The translations under genes were made by a program, and so were the position numbers. A stretch of DNA of 64,000 bases from JAJPHF01 sp035293805 (lineage in GTDB: Bacteria; Chloroflexota; UBA6077; JAJPHF01). The notes under the pieces were generated by a model. It was not told the DNA's origin and ran no database searches. It saw nothing but the letters and a program-made list of their open reading frames with translations. This document shows positions 42,897 to 51,639 of the stretch, piece after piece (position 1 is the stretch's first letter; the number at the start of each line of letters is the position of its first letter). Location: contig DATGMD010000091.1 in NCBI GenBank assembly GCA_035293805.1, positions 1-64,000 on the forward strand, written 5' to 3'.

Positions 42897-44564
42897 CTAC
42901 AGGCCCGCCCCGCCGCTCGCCTCGCCAAACACGCGCCGCAGCGCGTCCGCGATCTCGCCCAGCGTGGCGCTCGCCTCGACGGCCCGCACGATGGGCGGCA
43001 TGGTGTTCGCGCTGCCGGCCGCCGCCCGCTCCACCTCGGCTAGCGCTGCCGTCACCGCGGCCGTGTCCCGCCGCGCGCGCAGCGCGCGCAAGCGGGCGGC
43101 TTGCTGCTCGCGCACGGCCGGGTCGACCCGCAGGATGTCGGTCACCGGTGCCGACTCGCCGACGAACCGATTCACGCCGACGATCACCCGCTCGCCCGCG
43201 TCCACCTCGCGCTGGTAGCGGTACGCGCTCTCGTGCAGCTCGCGCTGCACCCAGCCGCGCTCGATGGCCGCCTGCGCGCCCCCCAGCGCGTCGATGCGGG
43301 CCAGGTACTCGCGCGCCTGGCGCTCCAGGTCGTCCGTCAGCCATTCCACGTAGTACGCCCCCGCGAGCGGATCGACGGTGTCGGCCACGCCGCTCTCGTA
43401 CGCGATGATCTGCTGCGTGCGGAGCGCTGTCTCGGCGGCCGCCTCGGTAGGCAACGCCAGCGCCTCGTCGCGAGCGTTCACGTGCAGCGACTGCGTCCCT
43501 CCCAGCACCGCTGCCAGCGCCTGCACGGTCGTCCGTACGACGTTGTTCTCGATCTGCTGCGCGGTGAGCGTCACGCCCGCCGTCTGCGTGTGGAAGCGCA
43601 GGGTCCACGAGCGCGGGTCGCGGGCGCCGAACCGCTCGCGCATCAGCGACGCCCACAGCCGGCGCGCGGCGCGGAACTTCGCCACCTCCTCGAAGAGGTG
43701 GTTGTGGCTGTCGAAGAAGAACGCCAGCCGCGGCGCGAAGGCGTCCACGGCCAGCCCCGTGGCGCGCGCCGCCTCGACGTACGCCACGGCGTTGGCCAGC
43801 GTGAACGCTAGCTCCTGGGCGGCCGTCGCGCCGGCCTCGCGCATGTGGTAGCCGCTGATGCTGATCGGGTTCCAGCTCGGCATCTCGGCCGCGCAGTAGG
43901 CGATCACGTCGGTCACCAGGCGTATGGACGGCCCGGGCGGGTAGATGTACGTGCCCCGCGCGGCGTACTCCTTCAGGATGTCGTTCTGCACGGTGCCCGC
44001 CAGCCGCCCCAGCGGTACGCCCTGCCGCTTGCCGACGGCCACGTAGAGGGCCAGCAGGATCGGCGCCGTGGCGTTGATCGTCATCGACGTGCTGACGCGG
44101 TCGAGCGGGATGGCATCGAGCAGCTGAGCCATGTCGTCGAGCGAGCAGATCGACACGCCCACTTTACCGACCTCGCCTTCGGCGAGCGGATGGTCGGCGT
44201 CGTAGCCAAGCTGCGTCGGCAGGTCGAAGGCGACGCTGAGCCCCGTCTGACCCTGAGCCAGCAGGTAGCGATAGCGCCGGTTCGACTCCTCGGCCGAGGC
44301 GTAGCCAGCATACTGACGCATGGTCCACAGCCGGCCGCGGTACATCGTCGGCTGCACGCCGCGGGTGAAAGGATACTCGCCGGGGTAGCCAAGCCTGGCG
44401 TCGTAGTCGAAGTCGGGCAGGTCGTCGGGCGTGTAGAGCAGTGCGGCCGCGTGGCAGGTGCCCGTGGGCCGGCGCAGCGGGCCGCCAGCGGCCACGCGCT
44501 GCTCCCAGGCGGCGCGGCGGCCGCCGCGCCGCAGCGCGGCCAGGCGCTCGGTGCGCGCGCTCAC
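42897..44564 (-). CDS. Methylmalonyl-CoA mutase, large (catalytic) subunit
   Basis: This protein of 555 residues covers the TIM-barrel substrate domain without the B12-binding domain, as in split mutases. Marks: 'YRGRLWTMRQYAGYASAEESN', 'VAFDLPTQLGYD', 'RFHTQTAGVTLTAQQ' and 'GGTQSLHVNARDEALALPTE'. Its cobalamin-binding partner is at 50.7-51.2 kb, six genes upstream. It converts R-methylmalonyl-CoA to succinyl-CoA; an isobutyryl- or ethylmalonyl-CoA mutase cannot be excluded. The GTG start is 4 nt after the cinA stop. Confidence 0.92.
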   Translation of the reverse strand: MSARTERLAALRRGGRRAAWEQRVAAGGPLRRPTGTCHAAALLYTPDDLPDFDYDARLGYPGEYPFTRGVQPTMYRGRLWTMRQYAGYASAEESNRRYRYLLAQGQTGLSVAFDLPTQLGYDADHPLAEGEVGKVGVSICSLDDMAQLLDAIPLDRVSTSMTINATAPILLALYVAVGKRQGVPLGRLAGTVQNDILKEYAARGTYIYPPGPSIRLVTDVIAYCAAEMPSWNPISISGYHMREAGATAAQELAFTLANAVAYVEAARATGLAVDAFAPRLAFFFDSHNHLFEEVAKFRAARRLWASLMRERFGARDPRSWTLRFHTQTAGVTLTAQQIENNVVRTTVQALAAVLGGTQSLHVNARDEALALPTEAAAETALRTQQIIAYESGVADTVDPLAGAYYVEWLTDDLERQAREYLARIDALGGAQAAIERGWVQRELHESAYRYQREVDAGERVIVGVNRFVGESAPVTDILRVDPAVREQQAARLRALRARRDTAAVTAALAEVERAAAGSANTMPPIVRAVEASATLGEIADALRRVFGEASGGAGL

Positions 44565-44568
44565 GGCG

Positions 44569-45798
44569 TCATTCTCGCACGGCCCGCCACAGCAGGTTGA
44601 GCGCCGCGAGCACGGCGCGGCGCTTGTTCTCCCCCCGCGTCGTGTTCCACTTCTGGCGCTCGACCTCGGTGCGTCCCTGGTAGCTGAGCGCGACGAAGAT
44701 GGTCCCCGGCGGCTGGCCCTCTAGCTCGCCCGGCCCCGCGACGCCCGTGGTCGCCAGCCCCGTATCCGCGCCGAACTCGCGCGCCGCCGCCTCCGCCATC
44801 GCCCGTGCCGTCTCGGCGGCCACCGTGCCGTGCGCCGCGACGACCGCCGCCGGCACGCCGTGCGCCCGCTTCGCCTCGGCCGTGTAGGCGACCACGCCGC
44901 CGCGGAAGTACTCCGAGCTGCCCGGCGTGTCCGTGACGTAGCTCGCCAGCAGCCCGCCGGTGATCGACTCCATCGTCGCGAGCGAGAGCCGCCGCTCCCG
45001 CAGGTGCCGCCCTACCACCTCCGCCAGCGTCTCGTCGTCCACGCCGTACACGTAGTCGCCCGCCAGCGCCCGCACGCGCGGCTCGAATGCCGCCAGCGCC
45101 GCCTCGGCCTCGGCGCGGCTGTGCGCCTTCGCGGTCAGGCGCAGGTGGACGCCGTCCTGCTTGGCGTAGGTCGCCAGTGTCGGGTTGGTCGACGTGATGA
45201 GCGGCCGCACCAGGTCCTCGACGGCCGACTCGCCGATGCCGATGCACTTCAGCGTCCGGGACAGGATGATGCCGCCCTCGGGCAGGCGCGCTTGCAGGCG
45301 CGGGACGGCCTGCTCCTCCCACATCTTGCGCATCTCGACGGGCACGCCCGGCATGGCGACGATGATGCGGCCATCGCGCTCGACCCACCAGCCGGGCGCC
45401 GTGCCGATGGGGTTCGGCAGTGACTGCGCGGACGCGATGAGCGTGGCCTGCTTGATGTTGCGCTCGGGCATGGCCTGGCCGCGTCGCCCGAACCACGAGC
45501 GCAGGTGCTCGGCCAGGTCGGGCTGCACGATCATCTCCTCGCCCAGCAGCGCGGCAATGCCCTCCCGGGTGAGGTCGTCGTCCGTCGGGCCGAGGCCCCC
45601 GGTCATAACGATGAGGTCGGTGCGCTCCCAGGCGTGGCGCAGCTCGTCCGTGAGGCGGCCGAGGTTGTCGCCCACCGTGGCCTGCCAGTAGAGGTCGATG
45701 CCTAGGCCGGACAGGTACTGCGCCAGGTAGGCGGCGTTCGTGTCCACGATCTGGCCTAGAAGCAGCTCCGTGCCGACCGACATGATCTGCGCTCTCAC
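44569..45798 (-). CDS. cinA: CinA family nicotinamide-nucleotide amidase
   Basis: This 409-residue protein joins an N-terminal molybdopterin-binding-like domain ('MTGGLGPTDDDLTREGIAALL', 'MPGVPVEMRKMW') to a C-terminal CinA amidohydrolase domain ('ATMESITGGLLASYVTDTPG', 'GVAGPGELEGQPPGT'). CinA removes the amide from NMN in pyridine nucleotide salvage. It sits between the biotin carrier gene and the mutase subunit, an odd place for this function. GTG start after AGGAGG. Confidence 0.93.
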   Translation of the reverse strand: MRAQIMSVGTELLLGQIVDTNAAYLAQYLSGLGIDLYWQATVGDNLGRLTDELRHAWERTDLIVMTGGLGPTDDDLTREGIAALLGEEMIVQPDLAEHLRSWFGRRGQAMPERNIKQATLIASAQSLPNPIGTAPGWWVERDGRIIVAMPGVPVEMRKMWEEQAVPRLQARLPEGGIILSRTLKCIGIGESAVEDLVRPLITSTNPTLATYAKQDGVHLRLTAKAHSRAEAEAALAAFEPRVRALAGDYVYGVDDETLAEVVGRHLRERRLSLATMESITGGLLASYVTDTPGSSEYFRGGVVAYTAEAKRAHGVPAAVVAAHGTVAAETARAMAEAAAREFGADTGLATTGVAGPGELEGQPPGTIFVALSYQGRTEVERQKWNTTRGENKRRAVLAALNLLWRAVRE

Positions 45799-45905
45799 GC
45801 GGGCCTCCTGCGCGGGAGGTGAGCCTGGGCGGTTGCGGCCTGGGGCGGCGCGCTCGCCAGCATTCTACCCCGGATGCGCGGCCCGCGTGGTGCTCGCGGC
45901 GCCGG

Positions 45906-46436
45906 CTACTCGCCGCTCGGCGGTTCCAGGACCACGAGCAGCGCGCCGTGCTCCACGGTGTCGCCCTCGGCCACGCGCACGTCCGCCACCCGGCCCGGCC
46001 GCGGCGCGCGCAGCTCGTTCTCCATCTTCATCGCTTCGAGGATCGCCACCAGCGCGTTGCGCTCCACCACGTCGCCCGGCGCCACGCGGACGGCGACGAC
46101 GCGGCCGGGCATTGGCGCGCGCAGCTCGACACGCTCGGACTGCGCCGCGCGCCGCGGCAGGCTGGCCGCCAGCCGCAGCGCGCGCGCCTCCACCACCCGC
46201 GCCTCGGCCTGGTGCCCGTCGAGCGCCACCCACGTCGCGTCGGCCGCCTCCGCGAGCAGCACCTCGCGCGTCCGCTCGTCCACCGTGAGCGCCGCCGCGT
46301 GCGCCTCCCGCGCCTGCCAGGCCACCCGCTGCTCGTGGTCCCCCACCCGCGCCACCAGCCCATGCTCGGTCGGTTCCACCGTTACGTCGAACTCTTGCTC
46401 CCCGACCGTGACGCGATAGCTCACCGGCCCGCTCAC
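45906..46436 (-). CDS. accB: Biotin carboxyl carrier protein
   Basis: A 176-residue protein. The C-terminal biotinyl domain carries the biotin attachment Lys in 'EAMKMENELRAP' (near residue 139), followed by 'GDTVEHGALLVVLE'. The N-terminal 95 residues form a beta-rich domain of the kind found in acyl-CoA carboxylase alpha chains. The start overlaps the stop of the biotin carboxylase gene, so together they equal a split alpha subunit. The partner carboxyltransferase is upstream. Confidence 0.92.
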   Translation of the reverse strand: MSGPVSYRVTVGEQEFDVTVEPTEHGLVARVGDHEQRVAWQAREAHAAALTVDERTREVLLAEAADATWVALDGHQAEARVVEARALRLAASLPRRAAQSERVELRAPMPGRVVAVRVAPGDVVERNALVAILEAMKMENELRAPRPGRVADVRVAEGDTVEHGALLVVLEPPSGE

Positions 46437-47938
46437 AGTAGCCCCCGGTTCGTCGCCGCGAGCCGGCCGCGCGCCGCCCAGCCGTCCCGGGCGCCGTCGT
46501 CGGGGCGCGGCGCGCGCGCGCGGTGGTAGCGCGCCAACGCGGCGGCGAGCGCCATGTCGCGGGCGACGGCCTCGGGGATGATCTCGGGCGGCGGCCAGTG
46601 GCGCCCGACGAATCCCGTGTCGTGCCGCGCCTCTACGAATTCAGGGTGCGCCAGGACGTAGCGGTGGAAGCCAATCGTATTGCGCACACCCAGGTAGGCG
46701 CACTCCGCGAGCGCCCGTTGCATGCGCGCGATCGCCGCGGCGCGGTCGGCGTCCCAGGCGCAGAGCTTGGCGATCAGCGAGTCGTAGTACACCGGCACCA
46801 CGTCGCCGGCCGCGTAGCCGGCGTCGAGCCGGACGCCCGGCCCCTCGGGCACGCGCACCGCCTGGAGCGGCCCGCTCGACGGCACGAAGCCGCCCAGCGC
46901 GTCCTCCGCGTAGATCCGGCACTCCAGCGCCGCGCCGCGGGACTGCACGTCCTCCTGGCGCCACGGCAGGCGCTCGCCGGCCGCGATGGCGATCTGCGCC
47001 TTCACGATGTCGATGCCGGTGCACAGCTCCGTCACCGGGTGCTCCACCTGGAGGCGGGCGTTCACCTCCAGGAAGTAGTACGCCCCGTCCGGCGCCAGGA
47101 TGAACTCGACCGTGCCGGCGTTCACGTACCCCGCGGCGCGGGCCGCCTGCACGGCCGCGTCGAGCAGGCCCGCGCGGGTGGCGGGCGCGAGGCCCGGCGC
47201 GGGCGACTCCTCGATCAGCTTCTGGTAGCGCCGCTGGATCGAGCAGTCGCGCTCGCCCAGCGCCACCACGCTGCCGTGCCCGTCGGCCAGGATCTGCACT
47301 TCGACGTGGCGCGGCCGCTCGATCAGGCGCTCGACGTAGACGCTGGCGTCGCCGAAGGCGCCCAGCGCCTCGCTCTGCGCCCCGCGCAGCGCCTCGGCGA
47401 GCTGCGCCGGGTCGTCCACGCGCCGCATCCCCCGCCCGCCGCCGCCCGCGACGGCCTTGAGCGCGATCGGATACCCCACCGCGTCGGCAGCGGCTCGGGC
47501 CTCGGCCGCGTCGGCCACCGGGTCCACGGTGCCGGGCACCGTGGGCACGCCGGCGGCGCGCATGGCCCGGCGGGCGTCGGTCTTGCGCCCGAGCGCGCGC
47601 ATCGTCTCCGGCCGCGGGCCGATGAACACCAGCCCGGCCGCGGCGCAGGCCGCCGCGAAGTCGGCGTTCTCGGCCAGGAAGCCGTACCCCGGATGGACCG
47701 CCCGCGCGCCCGCCCGTCGGGCGACGGCGAGCAGCCGCTCGACGTTCAGGTAGCTCTCGCGGGCCGGCGCCGGCCCTAGGTAGTGCGCCTCGTCGGCCAG
47801 GCGAACGGGCAGGCTGTCCACGTCGGCGTCGCTGTACACGGCGACGCTGCGGATGCCCAGCTCGCGGCAGGCGCGGACGATGCGCACGGCGATCTCGCCG
47901 CGATTCGCCACGAGGATCTTCCGAAAGTTGTGAGCCAT
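46433..47938 (-). CDS. accC: Biotin carboxylase subunit of an acyl-CoA carboxylase
   Basis: A 501-residue protein. N-terminal domain 'KILVANRGEIAVRIVRACRE', ATP-grasp glycine loop 'KAVAGGGGRGMRRV', 'GERDCSIQRRYQKLIEESPAP', and catalytic 'EVNARLQVEHPVTE'. It carboxylates biotin with bicarbonate and ATP. The downstream carrier gene overlaps by 4 nt. The ATG is embedded in an array of 7-bp repeats that fills the gap from the carboxyltransferase gene. In this context it probably serves propionyl-CoA carboxylase, perhaps also acetyl-CoA carboxylase. Confidence 0.95.
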   Translation of the reverse strand: MAHNFRKILVANRGEIAVRIVRACRELGIRSVAVYSDADVDSLPVRLADEAHYLGPAPARESYLNVERLLAVARRAGARAVHPGYGFLAENADFAAACAAAGLVFIGPRPETMRALGRKTDARRAMRAAGVPTVPGTVDPVADAAEARAAADAVGYPIALKAVAGGGGRGMRRVDDPAQLAEALRGAQSEALGAFGDASVYVERLIERPRHVEVQILADGHGSVVALGERDCSIQRRYQKLIEESPAPGLAPATRAGLLDAAVQAARAAGYVNAGTVEFILAPDGAYYFLEVNARLQVEHPVTELCTGIDIVKAQIAIAAGERLPWRQEDVQSRGAALECRIYAEDALGGFVPSSGPLQAVRVPEGPGVRLDAGYAAGDVVPVYYDSLIAKLCAWDADRAAAIARMQRALAECAYLGVRNTIGFHRYVLAHPEFVEARHDTGFVGRHWPPPEIIPEAVARDMALAAALARYHRARAPRPDDGARDGWAARGRLAATNRGLL

Positions 47939-48031
47939 CAGCGATCAGCCATCAGCTATCGGCGAGCAGGAGACAGTGCCAGCGCTCGCCGCCGGCTGAC
48001 GGCTGACCGCTGACACCTGACCGCTGCCCGC
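47938..48031. repeat. Inverted arrays of GCTGAYN heptamers between mmdA and accC
   Basis: On the minus strand next to accC: GCTGATG, GCTGATC, GCTGATG, the last holding the accC start codon. On the plus strand toward the carboxyltransferase stop: GCTGACG, GCTGACC, GCTGACA, CCTGACC. The two arrays are inverted and separated by about 30 nt of unrelated sequence. Confidence 0.7.
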
Positions 48032-49717
48032 TCACAGCGGGATGTTCCCGTGCTTCTTCGGTGGGTTCGTGTCGCGCTTGGTGCGGAGCGCTTCCAGGGC
48101 GGCGATCAGCCGGGGCCGCGTCTCCTGTGGCTCGATGACGGCGTCCAGGTAGCCGCGGGCGGCGGCCTCGTAGGGGTTCAGCAGCTGGGCCTCATAGGCC
48201 GCCGTCAGCTCGCGGCGCGTGGCGGCCGGATCGTCGGCGCGGGCGATGCGGTCGCGGTAGATGATGTTCACCGCGCCCTCGGCACCCATCACGGCGATCT
48301 CGGCGGTAGGCCAGGCGAAGTTCGCGTCGCCACGGATGTGCTTCGAGCTCATCACGTCGTAGGCGCCGCCGTAGGCTTTGCGGGTGATCACGGTCAGCTT
48401 CGGCACGGTCGCCTCGCAGTAGGCGTAGAGCAGCTTCGCCCCGTGCCGGATGATGCCGCCGTGCTCCTGCGCGACGCCGGGCAGGAAGCCGGGTACGTCC
48501 ACGAACGTCACCAGCGGCACGTTGAAGCAGTCGCAGAAGCGCACGAAGCGGGCGCCCTTCGCCGACGCGCTGATGTCCAGCACGCCGGCCAGCACGCCGG
48601 GCACCTGCGCCACCACGCCGACCGGCCGACCGCCGAGCCGCGCGAAGCCGGTCAGCAGGTTGGGCGCGTACTCCGCCTGCACCTCGAACAGGTCGCCGTC
48701 GTCCACGATCAGGCGGATGACCTCTTGCATGTCGTAGGAGCGGGTCGGCTCGTCGGGCACGATCTCGTTCAGACGCGGCTCGACGCGGTCCGTGGGATCG
48801 CTGGTCGCGGCGACCGGCGGCTCGCCCAGGTTGTTCGACGGCAGAAAGCTCAGCAGCCGCCGCACCTGCGCCAGCGACTCGATCTCGCTGTCCGCCACGA
48901 AGTGCGCCACGCCGCTGCGGCCGACGTGGACGTCCGCGCCGCCCAGCTCCTCGAAGCTCACCTCCTCGTGCGTCACCGTCCGCACCACATCCGGCCCGGT
49001 CACGAACATGTGGCTGAGGCCGCGCACCATGAACACGAAGTCGGTGATGGCCGGCGAGTACACTGCGCCGCCCGCGCACGGGCCGAGGATCACGGAGAGC
49101 TGCGGGATTACGCCGGAGGCGAGGGTGTTGCGCAGGAAGACCTCGGCGTAAGCGCCGAGGCTGGCGACGCCCTCCTGGATGCGCGCGCCGCCCGAGTCGT
49201 TGATGCCGATGATCGGGGCGCCGGTCTTGAGAGCGAGGTCCATCACCTTGCAGATCTTCGCGCCGTGCGCCTCCGACAGCGAGCCGCCGAATACGGTGAA
49301 GTCCTGCGAGAAGACGTACACCACGCGCCCGTCGATACGGCCGTAGCCCGTCACCACGCCGTCGCCCAGGTAGCGCTGCTGGTCCAGGCCGAACTGCGTG
49401 GTGTGGTGCGTGACGAAGGCGTCGATCTCCTCGAAGCTGCCCTCGTCCAGCAGCAGCTCGAGCCGCTCGCGGGCCGACAGCTTGCCCCGCGCGTGCTGCT
49501 GCTCGAGCCGCGCCGCGCCGCCGCCCAGCTGCGCCTCCGCGCGCAGCGCCCGCAGCCGCGCGATCTTGCCCGCGGTCGTGCGCGCCGCACCGTCCTCGGC
49601 CGCGCGGCGCCTGGTGTGTGGCCCCCCCCGCGCGGCTTTGGGCCGCGCCCCCTCCGGTGCCTTGTCCGCCGGCGGCGCCTTGCTCCCGCCCCGCGATCGC
49701 TCCTCGCCTATCGCCAA
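48032..49717 (-). CDS. Acyl-CoA carboxylase carboxyltransferase (propionyl-CoA type)
   Basis: A 561-residue protein. Family marks: 'GKLSARERLELLLDEGSFEE', 'VFSQDFTVFGGSLSEAHGAK', 'GINDSGGARIQEGV', 'GPCAGGAVYSPA' and 'VDVPGFLPGVAQEHGGIIRHGAKLL' split over two lines of the chain. It transfers carboxyl from biotin to propionyl-CoA (PccB/MmdA type). An N-terminal stretch of about 45 residues is charged and unordered. The TTG start lies after GGAGG inside the end of meaB. With accC and accB this gives a complete carboxylase. Confidence 0.9.
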   Translation of the reverse strand: MAIGEERSRGGSKAPPADKAPEGARPKAARGGPHTRRRAAEDGAARTTAGKIARLRALRAEAQLGGGAARLEQQHARGKLSARERLELLLDEGSFEEIDAFVTHHTTQFGLDQQRYLGDGVVTGYGRIDGRVVYVFSQDFTVFGGSLSEAHGAKICKVMDLALKTGAPIIGINDSGGARIQEGVASLGAYAEVFLRNTLASGVIPQLSVILGPCAGGAVYSPAITDFVFMVRGLSHMFVTGPDVVRTVTHEEVSFEELGGADVHVGRSGVAHFVADSEIESLAQVRRLLSFLPSNNLGEPPVAATSDPTDRVEPRLNEIVPDEPTRSYDMQEVIRLIVDDGDLFEVQAEYAPNLLTGFARLGGRPVGVVAQVPGVLAGVLDISASAKGARFVRFCDCFNVPLVTFVDVPGFLPGVAQEHGGIIRHGAKLLYAYCEATVPKLTVITRKAYGGAYDVMSSKHIRGDANFAWPTAEIAVMGAEGAVNIIYRDRIARADDPAATRRELTAAYEAQLLNPYEAAARGYLDAVIEPQETRPRLIAALEALRTKRDTNPPKKHGNIPL

Positions 49718-49718
49718 G

Positions 49719-50717
49719 CTACGCCTCCGTGGTGAGATCGACCGCCGCGACCAGCTCGGCCGCGACGTCGTAAGGGCTGCGTTGGTGCGCCGCGACCTCG
49801 CGGTAGGCCGCCTGCCAGGCGGGAGCCGCGGCCGTCGTGCCCAGGCGGTCGGCGAGTCTCGCCTGCGCCGCCGCGAGCACTACGGCCCGCGCTCGCGCCT
49901 CGGCCCGCGCGTCCGCGGTGCCGCTCGCCAGCAGGTAGGCGCCGTGTGCGTCGATCGCCTCGAGCAGCGCAGCTACCCCGTCGCCCTGCGTGGCGATAGT
50001 TGCCAGCACCGGCGGCTGCCACGCCGCCGCGGGCGCGAGGGACTGGAGCAGCCGGAGCTCCGCCACCGCGCGCTCCGCCTCCGGGCGGTCCGCCTTGTTG
50101 ACGACCAGGACGTCCGCGACCTCCAGCAAGCCGGCTTTCAGCGCCTGCACCTCGTCGCCCAGCCCCGGGACGGTGACGACGACCGTGGTCTCGGCAAGCT
50201 GGGCCACCGCCACCTCGTCCTGTCCGACGCCGACCGTCTCTACCAGGATACGGCAATAACCGGCGGCGTCCAGTGCGGCCGTGAGCGCAGCCGCCGCCGC
50301 CGCCAGCCCGCCGCAAGCGCCGCGGGAGGCGATGCTGCGGATGAACACGCCCTCGTCGCCTGCCAGGTCGGGCATGCGGATGCGGTCGCCCAGCAGCGCG
50401 CCGCCGCTGTACGGGCTCGTCGGGTCGATCGCCAGCACGCCCACGCGGGCTTGCTGCCGCCGATAGAGCCGCGCCAGCGCCGCGACCAGCGTGCTCTTGC
50501 CGCTGCCCGGCGGGCCGGTAATGCCAACGATCCGCGCGTTGCCCGCGCGCGGGTACACGACGCGCAGCGCCGCTGCGGCCCCCGGCCCTCCGGCCTCCAG
50601 CACGCTGAGCAGGCGGGCCAGCGCGCGCCGGTCGCCGGCCAGGGCGCGGTCGGCGAGCGCGCGCGCCGACTCGGCTGTCCCTCCGGCGCTCGGCGTCCGC
50701 GCCGCCCCGTCCGTCAC
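49719..50717 (-). CDS. meaB: MeaB/ArgK-type GTPase, mutase chaperone
   Basis: A 332-residue G3E-type GTPase that protects and reloads cobalamin in methylmalonyl-CoA mutase. P-loop 'GITGPPGSGKSTLVAAL' (residues about 67-83), 'VLAIDPTSPYSGGALLGDRIRM', 'VETVGVGQDE' and 'NKAD'. The GTG start overlaps the stop of the cobalamin-binding subunit by 4 nt (GTGA), which is why I reject the longer frame. Position between mutase and carboxylase genes fits. Confidence 0.94.
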   Translation of the reverse strand: MTDGAARTPSAGGTAESARALADRALAGDRRALARLLSVLEAGGPGAAAALRVVYPRAGNARIVGITGPPGSGKSTLVAALARLYRRQQARVGVLAIDPTSPYSGGALLGDRIRMPDLAGDEGVFIRSIASRGACGGLAAAAAALTAALDAAGYCRILVETVGVGQDEVAVAQLAETTVVVTVPGLGDEVQALKAGLLEVADVLVVNKADRPEAERAVAELRLLQSLAPAAAWQPPVLATIATQGDGVAALLEAIDAHGAYLLASGTADARAEARARAVVLAAAQARLADRLGTTAAAPAWQAAYREVAAHQRSPYDVAAELVAAVDLTTEA

Positions 50718-51205
50718 GGCCCGTCCGGCGCGGACGCCGGCTCCGCCCGGGCGCGGCGCGCCGCGACGGCCTCCCGCACGAAGCGTACCGTCTCGTCCAT
50801 CGGGCTTCCCGGGCCGAAGACGGCCGCCACGCCGAGCGCCCGCAGGGCCGGTACGTCGGCGGCTGGGATGATGCCCCCCACCCACAGCACGACGTCGCCC
50901 ATCTCCCGCGCGCGCAGCTCCTCGAGCACGCGCGGCACCAGCGTCAGGTGCGCGCCCGAGAGGATGCTCAGCCCAACCGCCTCGGCGTCCTCTTGCAGTG
51001 CCGCCTCGGCGATCGCGGGGGGCGTCTGGCGGATGCCCGTATAGATGACCTCCATGCCGGCGTCGCGCAGCGCGCGCGCCACCACTTTCGCGCCGCGATC
51101 GTGGCCATCGAGCCCTGGCTTCGCCACGAGCACGCGCGCCGGCGGGCTGAGCGGCGGCGGCGCTGCTGGCGCGGCGTCGGCGGCTGGCGGCGCGGCGTCG
51201 CTCAT
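50714..51205 (-). CDS. Methylmalonyl-CoA mutase, cobalamin-binding subunit
   Basis: A 163-residue B12-binding domain with the cobalt ligand His in 'KPGLDGHDRGAKVVARAL' (DxHxxG, near residue 35), 'GLSILSGAHLTL' and 'VLWVGGIIPAADV'. It pairs with the separate catalytic subunit at 42.9-44.6 kb. An Ala/Pro-rich N-terminus of about 22 residues is present. Overlaps the epimerase gene upstream by 4 nt and meaB downstream by 4 nt. Confidence 0.94.
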   Translation of the reverse strand: MSDAAPPAADAAPAAPPPLSPPARVLVAKPGLDGHDRGAKVVARALRDAGMEVIYTGIRQTPPAIAEAALQEDAEAVGLSILSGAHLTLVPRVLEELRAREMGDVVLWVGGIIPAADVPALRALGVAAVFGPGSPMDETVRFVREAVAARRARAEPASAPDGP

Positions 51206-51621
51206 GCCGGGGCGCCGTCCCGCGCCGTCTCTTGCAGCTCAATCAATACGCCGTTGCCGGCGCGCGGATGGAGAAAGGCGACGCGCCCCTGCGCCCCCGG
51301 CGCCGCGTGGCGGTCGAGCAGCTCGACGCCCCGTGCGGCGAGTTCCGCGATCGCCGCGTCGATGTCCGGCACCTCGAAGCAGACGTGGTGCAGCCCCTCC
51401 CCGCGCCGCGCCAGGAAGCGGGCCACGGTGCCGTCGGGGGCCATCGGCTCCAGTAGCTCGATCTGGCTCTCGCCCACGCCGACGAACGCCACGGTCAGGC
51501 CGCGGTCCGGCAGCAGCCGCCGCTCGCGCAGGGGCAGCCCCAGCACGTCGCGGTAGAAGGCCAGCGCCTCGTCCAGGCTGCGCACGGCCACGCTCACATG
51601 GGCGATGCGGCGAATCTGCAT
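51202..51621 (-). CDS. mce: Methylmalonyl-CoA epimerase
   Basis: A 139-residue VOC-fold protein: 'RIAHVSVAVRSLDEALAFYRDVLG', 'QIELLEPM', 'GEGLHHVCFEVPDID' and 'LIELQE'. His and Glu residues of the metal site are present. It converts S- to R-methylmalonyl-CoA, linking the carboxylase to the mutase. Overlaps the mutase subunit by 4 nt. Confidence 0.92.
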   Translation of the reverse strand: MQIRRIAHVSVAVRSLDEALAFYRDVLGLPLRERRLLPDRGLTVAFVGVGESQIELLEPMAPDGTVARFLARRGEGLHHVCFEVPDIDAAIAELAARGVELLDRHAAPGAQGRVAFLHPRAGNGVLIELQETARDGAPA

Positions 51622-51639
51622 GTGCGCTCCGCTTCCGGA

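Noticed and set aside
48050..49735. Plus-strand frame of 561 codons opposite the carboxyltransferase gene
   Set aside because: Antisense shadow of a clear carboxyltransferase; Arg/His/Val-rich without motifs.
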